Of a stretch of 64,000 nucleotides of DNA, positions 57,917 to 64,000 are shown piece after piece (positions within the stretch are counted from its first letter, which is position 1; each line of letters opens with the position of its first letter). The position numbers and the translations under genes are program-made. The notes beneath the pieces were generated by a model that was not told where the DNA came from, ran no database searches, and worked only from the letters and a program-made list of their open reading frames with translations. The stretch comes from Mycobacterium asiaticum DSM 44297 (GTDB lineage Bacteria > Actinomycetota > Actinomycetes > Mycobacteriales > Mycobacteriaceae): contig NZ_HG964937.1 in NCBI RefSeq assembly GCF_000613245.1, forward strand, positions 245,405 to 309,404. The letters run 5' to 3'.

Positions 57917-59903
57917 CTGGCTCCGGACCCCCCGCGTCTGCTCGCGCCAACCGGGTGAGCGCCGCGCGGACCTGTTCTGCGTTGGTCGTGGGCCAGAACG
58001 GCGGCAGGGACGCTCGCAGGTATGCGCCGTACCGGGCGGTCGCCATTCGTGAGTCGAGCACCGCGACCACGCCCCGGTCGGTGACGCGACGCAACAACCG
58101 TCCCGACCCCTGCGCCAGTAGCAGCGCCGCATGGCTGGCCGCGACCGCCATGAACCCGTTGCCGCCGCGGGCCGCCACCGCCCGCTGGCGGGCGCTGAGC
58201 AGCGGGTCGTCGGGCCGGGGGAACGGGATCCGGTCGATCAGCACCAGAGACAGCGACGGCCCCGGAACGTCGACGCCCTGCCACAACGACAGCGTGCCGA
58301 ACAGCGACGTCGCCGGGTCCTCGGAGAATTGCGCGACCAAGGCTGACGTGCTGTCGTCACCTTGACACAGCACCGGGGTGGACAACCGTTCGCGCATGGC
58401 CTCGGCGGCTGCGCGGGCCGCCCGCATCGACGAGAACAGACCCAGGGTGCGGCCGCCGGCCGCGGTGACGAGTTCGGCGATTTCGGTCAGCTGTTCGGAA
58501 GAGCCCACGCCGTCGCGGCCGGGCGGTGGCAGGTGGGCGGCCACGTAGAGGATTCCGGACTTGGCGTGCTGGAACGGCGAACCCACGTCCAGCCCCCGCC
58601 ATTGCTGCGCGTCGCCGCTCAATCCCCACGCCTCGGCCATCGCGTCGAACGTCCCACCGACCGTCAGCGTCGCCGAGGTCAGCACGGTCGTCGACCGGGC
58701 GAAGACGTGACTGGCCAAGAGAGCGGCCACCGTCAACGGGGCGACCCGCAGCACCGCGCGCGGTGAGCCGCGGTTGTCCTCGTGGTCCAGCCAGACGATG
58801 TCGGTGCGGTCCGGGATGGCCGGTCCGAACGAATCGAGGATTCGCGCGGCGGTATCCGAGATCTCGATCAGTGCCGCGGCCGCCTCGGCGCGCGCTGCGG
58901 CCGCCCGGGCGTCGCCGGTGCTCTCGATCGCCGAGCGGGCGGCACTGGCCGCGTCACGCAGCGCGGTCAAATAGGTCGCCAGCTCGTCATCGAGATAGTC
59001 GATGCGGCCGGGCTGCGCATCGTGGATCGCCGAGGAGAAGGTTGCCGAGGCGGCTTCCAGCCGCTCGACCAGCTCTGGGTTCACCAACCGGGCTATTCGG
59101 CGGGCCGCGACCCCCAAGGTCGCCGACGTCAGTTCCGCGGTGGCCACCGAAGTGACCCGCTCGGTCAGTTCGTGCGCTTCGTCCACGACCAGGAACTCGT
59201 GTTCGGGCAAAACCGTGGAATCGGACACGGCGTCGATCGCGAGCAGCGCATGATTGGTGACGACCACATCGGCGGCACCGGCCCGCGCGCGTGCACGCTC
59301 CGAAAAGCATTCGGCGCCAAAGGAACAGCGGGCGACACCGATGCATTCTCGCGCCGAAACACTCACCTGCGACCAGGATCGGTCTGGCACACCGGGCTTG
59401 AGGTCGTCGCGGTCACCGGACTCGGTGCTCGAGGCCCATTCGGTGAGGCGTTGCACGTCGCGGCCTAACGCGCTCACCGCCACCGGGTTGAACAGCTCCT
59501 CCTGGGGCCGGTCGTCGGCATCTTCGGCTCCACCACCGTTGTGAATCTTGTTCAAACACAGATAGTTTCGTCGCCCCTTGAGTAACGCGAAGGTCGGTCG
59601 CCGGGGCAGCACGTCGGCCAGCGAGTCGGCCAACCGGGGCAGATCCCGGTCGACGAGTTGACGCTGCAGCGCGATCGTGGCCGTCGACACCACCACGGGG
59701 GTGTCGTCGCTGACCGCCCGGACGATCGAGGGGATCAAATAGGCCAGGGACTTGCCGGTGCCGGTGCCGGCCTGCACCACGAGGTGCTCACCCGTTTCGA
59801 AGGCCTGAGCGACCGCGGCCGCCATCTCCACCTGGCCTTGCCGCTCACTGCCGCCCAGCGCGGCCACCGCGACTGCCAGCAGATCGGGTACTGAAGCGCT
59901 CAC
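57903..59903 (-). CDS. dinG: DinG-like ATP-dependent DNA helicase
   Basis: 666 aa, GTG start. Superfamily 2, XPD-like 5'-3' helicase. Walker A QAGTGTGKSLAYLIPS (about residue 41), Walker B DEAH in LVVDEAHELTERV, and four cysteines around RECIGVARCSFGAECFSERA for an iron-sulfur cluster. C-terminal LWQGVDVPGPSLSLVLIDRIPFPRPDDP and QGSGRLLRRVTDRG are motifs V-VI. It acts on forks, R-loops or damaged DNA. It follows pncB on the same strand (6-nt gap). Confidence 0.94.
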   Translation of the reverse strand: MSASVPDLLAVAVAALGGSERQGQVEMAAAVAQAFETGEHLVVQAGTGTGKSLAYLIPSIVRAVSDDTPVVVSTATIALQRQLVDRDLPRLADSLADVLPRRPTFALLKGRRNYLCLNKIHNGGGAEDADDRPQEELFNPVAVSALGRDVQRLTEWASSTESGDRDDLKPGVPDRSWSQVSVSARECIGVARCSFGAECFSERARARAGAADVVVTNHALLAIDAVSDSTVLPEHEFLVVDEAHELTERVTSVATAELTSATLGVAARRIARLVNPELVERLEAASATFSSAIHDAQPGRIDYLDDELATYLTALRDAASAARSAIESTGDARAAAARAEAAAALIEISDTAARILDSFGPAIPDRTDIVWLDHEDNRGSPRAVLRVAPLTVAALLASHVFARSTTVLTSATLTVGGTFDAMAEAWGLSGDAQQWRGLDVGSPFQHAKSGILYVAAHLPPPGRDGVGSSEQLTEIAELVTAAGGRTLGLFSSMRAARAAAEAMRERLSTPVLCQGDDSTSALVAQFSEDPATSLFGTLSLWQGVDVPGPSLSLVLIDRIPFPRPDDPLLSARQRAVAARGGNGFMAVAASHAALLLAQGSGRLLRRVTDRGVVAVLDSRMATARYGAYLRASLPPFWPTTNAEQVRAALTRLARADAGGPEPARPA

Positions 59904-59909
59904 GGGCGG

Positions 59910-61208
59910 TCAGGCCGGGACGACTTGGGTCGGGATCGCGGGATCGCCGGGCGACAGTCGAAGCCCTTCCCAAGGCAGGCTGCGCAACCCCGACGCCACC
60001 AGTTCCCGCGCCGCGTTCAGGTCCGCGTCGGCGACCGCCCGTCCGCCCTGGACCAAGGGCGTGGTCAACACCCGGTGCGCGTCGATGCCCGCCGGTGGGC
60101 GCCCGGCGGGATGTACCACTTCCTCGGTGACGATCCCGGAGGGCCGCGCCAGCCGCATCGCGGCTTTGCGCCCGCCGCGCGACTCCTTCTGACTGCTGCG
60201 CTTCTGCACCGGAATGCCGTCCACCTCAACCAACTTGTAAACCATGCTCGCCGTCGGCGCACCCGATCCGGTGACCAGTGCGGTGCCCACCCCGTAACTG
60301 TCCACCGGCGCGGCCTGCAGGCCTGCGATCGACATCTCGTCGAGATCGCTCGACACCACGATGCGGGTTCCGGTCGCACCGAGCTCGTCGAGTTGGGCGC
60401 GGACCTGGCGCGTCATCTCCACCAGGTCACCGGAGTCGATCCGCACCGCCCCGAGCTCCGGCCCCGCGGCGGCTACGGCGTTGGCCACGCCCTCGGTGAT
60501 GTCGTAGGTGTCGACGAGCAGCGTGGTGCCGGTTCCCAGCGCCGCGACCTGGCCCCGGAACGCGGCCAGTTCATCGGGCCCCGCTTCGGTGGTGTGCACC
60601 ATGGTGAAGGCGTGCGCGGCCGTGCCGACCGCGGGAATGCCGTATCGTCGCTGCGCTTCGAGGTTGGACGTGCCCGCGAAGCCGGCCACGTAGGCGGCCC
60701 GCGCCGCGGCCACCGCGGCCTGCTCGTGCGTGCGACGGGACCCCATGTCGATCAGCTCGCGGCCCTCGGCCGCGTACACCATGCGGGCCGCGGCCGACGC
60801 GATGGCCGCGTCGTGGTTGAAGATGGACAGCACCAGGGTTTCCAGCAACACGCATTCGGCGAAGGTGCCATGCACCGAGAGCACGGGCGAATAGGGGAAA
60901 AACAGCTCGCCCTCGGCGTAGCCGTCGATGTCGCCGCGGAAGCGAAAGTCCCGTAGATAATCGACGGTCTCGGTGTCGAGGAACTCGGCGAGCAGACCGC
61001 ACGCGACATCGTCAAACCTGAACTGTGGCAACGTTTCCAGCAATCGGCCGGTTCCGGCGACCACCCCGTAGCGCCGGCCCGGCGGGAGCCGGCGGGCGAA
61101 CATCTCCCAACTGGTCTGCCGATGCGCGGTGCCGTCCCGCAGCGCCGCCGCCAACATCGTCAACTCGTATTTGTCGGTCAGCAGGCCTGCCAAGACCGGG
61201 GCATTCAC
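59910..61208 (-). CDS. pncB: nicotinate phosphoribosyltransferase
   Basis: 432 aa from GTG 61208 ([18 protein letters not shown]). NAD salvage: nicotinate plus phosphoribosyl pyrophosphate to nicotinate mononucleotide. Signatures: [53 protein letters not shown] and [14 protein letters not shown]. The phospho-accepting His lies in the SRRTHE segment. Equivalent to pncB1 (Rv1330c). It is divergent from clpS, with only 54 nt for two promoters. Confidence 0.95.
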   Translation of the reverse strand: MNAPVLAGLLTDKYELTMLAAALRDGTAHRQTSWEMFARRLPPGRRYGVVAGTGRLLETLPQFRFDDVACGLLAEFLDTETVDYLRDFRFRGDIDGYAEGELFFPYSPVLSVHGTFAECVLLETLVLSIFNHDAAIASAAARMVYAAEGRELIDMGSRRTHEQAAVAAARAAYVAGFAGTSNLEAQRRYGIPAVGTAAHAFTMVHTTEAGPDELAAFRGQVAALGTGTTLLVDTYDITEGVANAVAAAGPELGAVRIDSGDLVEMTRQVRAQLDELGATGTRIVVSSDLDEMSIAGLQAAPVDSYGVGTALVTGSGAPTASMVYKLVEVDGIPVQKRSSQKESRGGRKAAMRLARPSGIVTEEVVHPAGRPPAGIDAHRVLTTPLVQGGRAVADADLNAARELVASGLRSLPWEGLRLSPGDPAIPTQVVPA

Positions 61209-61262
61209 ATTGCCACGGTATCGGCTGGCCGCAACGCAGTCCTGGCTCGGTATCCTTGGCCC

Positions 61263-61568
61263 ATGGTTGTAGCGATAGCGCCGGCCAAGCCAGGCAGTAC
61301 CGGACAACGCGAATCCGCGCCGGTCGAGGCTACGACGAGTCCATGGGTCACCATCGTCTGGGACGACCCGGTCAACCTGATGACGTATGTGACTTATGTG
61401 TTCCAGAAGTTGTTCGGTTACAGCGAACCGCACGCGACGAAGCTGATGCTGCAGGTGCACAACGAAGGAAAGGCCGTGGTGTCCTCGGGCAGCAGAGAGT
61501 CCATGGAAGCAGACGTGTCCAAGCTGCATGCCGCCGGTTTGTGGGCGACGATGCAGCAGGACAGCTGA
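61263..61568 (+). CDS. clpS: ATP-dependent Clp protease adaptor ClpS
   Basis: 101 aa from ATG 61263, the same length as Rv1331. The N-end-rule adaptor delivers substrates with destabilising N-termini to ClpC/ClpA. Conserved core: [23 protein letters not shown], where DDPVN and the following Met/Tyr form the N-degron pocket, and [15 protein letters not shown] flexible N-terminus of about 25 residues precedes it. A frame is open upstream to 61122 but without conserved sequence. Confidence 0.96.
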   Translation: MVVAIAPAKPGSTGQRESAPVEATTSPWVTIVWDDPVNLMTYVTYVFQKLFGYSEPHATKLMLQVHNEGKAVVSSGSRESMEADVSKLHAAGLWATMQQDS

Positions 61569-61593
61569 GATATCCAGGTAGTCGGAAGCCATC

Positions 61594-62199
61594 GTGCGGA
61601 AATGGAAGCGCGTCGAAACCCGTAACGGCCCCAGATTCCGGTCCTCGCTGGCACCGCACGAGTCGGCCCTGTTGAAGAATCTGGTCGGAGCGATGGTCGG
61701 GTTGCTCGACGAGCGGCAAGCCACCTCGCCGTCGGACGAACTCGAGGAGATCACCGGCATCAAGACCGGTCATTCGGATCGACCGGCTGATCCGACGCTC
61801 GGGCGGCTGCTGCCGGATTTCTACCGACGCGACGATTCGCAGCCGACCAACTCGTCGGACCCGATGTCACTGCAGGAGTCCGAGGCGCTGAACGCCGCGC
61901 TACGCAGCCTGCATGAGCCGGAGATCATCGATGCCAAACGCGTTGCCGCGCAACGGTTGCTCGACACCGTCCCGGCCAACGGCGGCAGGTTCGAGCTGAC
62001 AGAAGAGAGCGCCAACGCCTGGATCTCGGCCGTCAACGACCTCCGCCTGACGTTGGGCGTGATGCTCGACATCGGCCCGCAGGGGCCGGAACGCCTGCCG
62101 GCCGACCACCCGCTGGCCGCGCACTTCGATGTGTACCAGTGGTTGACCGTGTTGCAGGAATACCTGGTGCTGGTGCTGATGGGGAAGCCGGCGGGATGA
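61594..62199 (+). CDS. DUF2017 protein
   Basis: 201 aa, GTG start, 25 nt after clpS. The DUF2017 layout is visible: VETRNGPRFRSSLAPHESALLKNLV at the start, LLDERQATSPSDELEEITGI, LGRLLPDFYR, ALRSLHEPEIIDAKRVAAQRLLD, and NAWISAVNDLRLTLGVML. It is soluble and helical with no known function. It is conserved after clpS in actinobacteria (Rv1332), so a role in ClpS-Clp proteolysis is plausible but unproven. The stop overlaps the next start (ATGA). Confidence 0.93.
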   Translation: MRKWKRVETRNGPRFRSSLAPHESALLKNLVGAMVGLLDERQATSPSDELEEITGIKTGHSDRPADPTLGRLLPDFYRRDDSQPTNSSDPMSLQESEALNAALRSLHEPEIIDAKRVAAQRLLDTVPANGGRFELTEESANAWISAVNDLRLTLGVMLDIGPQGPERLPADHPLAAHFDVYQWLTVLQEYLVLVLMGKPAG

Positions 62200-63230
62200 A
62201 CGGAATCACCGACGTCGGCGGGATCCGCGTCGGACACCACCACAAGCTGGACGCGGATGCGTCGCTCGGCAGCGGCTGGGCGTGTGGCGTCACGGTCATC
62301 CTGCCGCCGCCGGGAACCGTGGGCGCGGTCGACTGCCGCGGCGGTGCACCGGGAACCCGGGAAACTGATCTGCTCGACCCGGTCAACAGCGTGCGCTACG
62401 TGGACGCCGTGCTGCTGGCCGGTGGCAGCGCCTTCGGACTGGCCGCCGCCGACGGCATCATGCGCTGGCTGGAGGAGAGGCAGCGCGGCGTCGCGATGAG
62501 CGGCGGAGTCGTGCCGATCGTGCCGGGCGCCGTGATCTTCGACCTGCCGGTAGGCGGCTGGGATTGCCGGCCCACCGCCGAGTTTGGCTTTGCGGCATGC
62601 GAGGCGGCCGGCACGGACGTGGCAGTCGGCACGGTCGGTGCCGGGGTCGGGGCACGTGCCGGGGTGCTCAAAGGCGGTGTCGGGACGGCGTCGGTCACCC
62701 TGGCATCCGGCGTTACGGTGGGCGCGCTGGTGATCGTGAACGCCGCCGGTGACGCGGTGGACCCAAAGACCGGGCTGCCCTGGATGGCCGAGTTGATCAC
62801 TGAGTTCGAGCTGACGCCGCCGCCGCCCGAACAGATCGCGGAGCTGGCGCAATTGCCGTCACCGCTGAGCTCGCTGAACACCACCATCGCCGTGGTGGCC
62901 ACCGACGCCGCGCTGAGCCCGGCAGCGTGCCGGCGGGTCGCGATCGCCGCGCACGACGGGCTGGCCCGCACGCTGCGTCCTGCGCACACCCCGCTGGACG
63001 GCGACACCGTGTTCGCCCTGGCAACCGGGGCGGTGGAGGTGCCGCCGGCAGCGGACACACCCGCGGCGATGTCGCCGGAAACCGGACTGCTCACCGCGGT
63101 GGGAGCGGCCGCCGCCGATTGCCTGGCCCGCGCCGTGCTCGGCGGGGTCGTCGCCGCGGAGTCGGTGGCCGGCGTACCCGCCTACCGGGACGTGCTGCCC
63201 GGCGCGTTCGCCAATACGGGTGATGGTTAA
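62196..63230 (+). CDS. P1-family (S58) Ntn-type peptidase/aminohydrolase
   Basis: 344 aa from ATG 62196, overlapping the DUF2017 stop. NylC/DmpA-like fold: ITDVGGIRVGHHH, CGVTVILPPPGTVGAVDCRGGAPGTRETDLLDP, VLLAGGSAFGLAAADGIM. These enzymes cleave themselves, and the new N-terminal residue is the nucleophile; here the expected site is Asn|Thr in SSLNTTIAVVATDA (about residue 227), as in nylon oligomer hydrolase NylC. The natural substrate is unknown. Equivalent to Rv1333. Confidence 0.92.
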   Translation: MNGITDVGGIRVGHHHKLDADASLGSGWACGVTVILPPPGTVGAVDCRGGAPGTRETDLLDPVNSVRYVDAVLLAGGSAFGLAAADGIMRWLEERQRGVAMSGGVVPIVPGAVIFDLPVGGWDCRPTAEFGFAACEAAGTDVAVGTVGAGVGARAGVLKGGVGTASVTLASGVTVGALVIVNAAGDAVDPKTGLPWMAELITEFELTPPPPEQIAELAQLPSPLSSLNTTIAVVATDAALSPAACRRVAIAAHDGLARTLRPAHTPLDGDTVFALATGAVEVPPAADTPAAMSPETGLLTAVGAAAADCLARAVLGGVVAAESVAGVPAYRDVLPGAFANTGDG

Positions 63231-63278
63231 CCAGGCCGGTAGCCTGGATAATGCCGAAAACGCTCTGGAAGGGCAGCC

Positions 63279-63940
63279 ATGGGCAGGAAAGATCGCACCC
63301 CGGCGACGGAGACGAAGAAGCCGCGCTGGGCGGTGGGGCGACCACCATCATCACCTTCGTCGCGCTGCTCTATGTCGTCGAGCTGATCGATCAGCTCAGC
63401 GGTGACCGGCTCGACCGCAACGGCATCCGACCGCTGACCACCGACGGACTGTGGGGAATCGTCTTTGCCCCGCTGTTGCACGCGAACTGGCAGCACCTGA
63501 TCGCCAACACCGTCCCCATGCTGGTGCTCGGTTTCCTCATGACGCTGGCCGGTCTGTCCCGGTTCGTCTGGGCAACGGCGATCGTCTGGATCCTGGGCGG
63601 CTTCGGCACCTGGCTGATCGGCAACGTCGGTAGCAGCTGTGGGCCTACCGACCACATCGGGGCGTCCGGCCTGATCTTCGGCTGGCTGTCATTCCTGCTG
63701 GTGTTCGGGATTTTCGTGCGCCGCGTGTGGGACATCATCATCGGGCTGGCGGTGCTGTTCGTCTACGGCGGCGTACTGCTGGGCGCCCTGCCGCGGCTGG
63801 GCATGTGCGGCGGCGTGTCGTGGCAGGGCCACCTCTGTGGTGCGCTGGCCGGTGTGGTGGCCGCCTATCTGCTCTCCGCCCCCGAGCGCAAGGCGCGCGA
63901 GCTGAAGAGGGCGGGCAAGCCGTTGCCGCGCAGAGCATGA
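63279..63940 (+). CDS. rhomboid family intramembrane serine protease, frameshifted near the start
   Basis: The expected start is ATG 63279, behind GGAAGGG, giving MGRKDRTPATETKKPRWAVG. The conserved protein then continues in another frame from ATTIITFVALLYVVELID. One extra G in the GGGG run at 63335-63338 would join them. Six or seven transmembrane segments; catalytic Ser in HIGASGLIFGW and His in SWQGHLCGALAG; HANWQHLIANT is the rhomboid loop-helix signature. Equivalent to Rv1337. The ATG at 63251 would give an unusual N-terminus without a good ribosome binding site. Confidence 0.88.
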
Positions 63941-64000
63941 GTTCGCCGCTTTCGCCCGTCGGGATCTTCGACTCCGGCGTCGGCGGGTTGACCGTCGCGC
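63937..64000 (+). CDS. murI: glutamate racemase, 5' end only
   Basis: The first 21 codons before the window ends: MSSPLSPVGIFDSGVGGLTVA. FDSGVGG is the N-terminal racemase signature (catalytic acid region before the first active Cys). The start overlaps the rhomboid stop (ATGA). It makes D-glutamate for peptidoglycan. Position matches Rv1338. Confidence 0.9.
   Translation, partial: MSSPLSPVGIFDSGVGGLTVA

Overview
The window comes from a slow-growing Mycobacterium. The 16S rRNA has the long helix 18 typical of slow growers. One rRNA operon lies directly behind murA, and its 16S-23S spacer has no tRNA genes. From the tRNA-Arg/argS boundary (about 13.8 kb) to the right end, gene order follows M. 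tuberculosis Rv1292 (argS) to Rv1338 (murI) almost gene for gene. Ortholog names and Rv numbers come from recognising proteins and order, not from a database search.

Region 1 (1-13.8 kb) is the variable part. It holds an SPFH/GYF_2 protein, an alpha/beta hydrolase gene broken by a one-base frameshift, a DUF998 membrane protein, a second alpha/beta hydrolase, two related secreted proteins, a PhoD-like phosphatase overlapping a MarR regulator, and an SDR oxidoreductase. It also holds a CmtR-like metal sensor coupled to a His/Met-rich DUF3703 protein with no transporter beside it, a nucleoside-deaminase-fold protein, a virginiamycin-B-lyase-like propeller, an MPT63 paralog and two GNAT acetyltransferases. 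A small decayed piece of a second lyase-like gene sits on the 3' side of tRNA-Arg(CCG).

Region 2 (14-37.5 kb) is core metabolism: argS-lysA-hom-thrC-thrB (overlapping genes making diaminopimelate-derived lysine and threonine), rho, rpmE, prfA-prmC-tsaC/sua5, wecA, then the complete ATP synthase operon atpI-B-E-F-H-A-G-D-C with its mycobacterial peculiarities (fused b-delta subunit, alpha tail, gamma loop). DUF2550, a cobalamin adenosyltransferase and murA follow. Region 3 (37.5-43.0 kb) is the rrn operon with promoter, antitermination boxes, 16S, 23S, 5S and a strong terminator.

Region 4 (43.1-64 kb) carries an alkylation-repair pair (ada-alkA fusion plus ogt) behind one membrane adenylate cyclase, then nucS, methylmalonyl-CoA epimerase, thiolase fadA4 and a thioredoxin-like TPR protein. 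The glgE-glgB operon is divergent from glgP (alpha-glucan metabolism). After it come dinG, pncB, clpS, a DUF2017 protein, a P1-type peptidase, a rhomboid protease and the start of murI.

Most notable: (i) three genes, including essential rho, each carry a single-base frameshift that restores a normal protein if corrected, which points to indel errors in the assembly or, less likely, real lesions; (ii) the mec-cysO-cysM cluster expected between the P1 peptidase and the rhomboid gene is absent; (iii) two families of intergenic palindromic elements are present; (iv) the cmtR-DUF3703 unit looks like a transporter-less metal-response operon. I saw no CRISPR array, insertion sequence, prophage or new multi-gene defence system.
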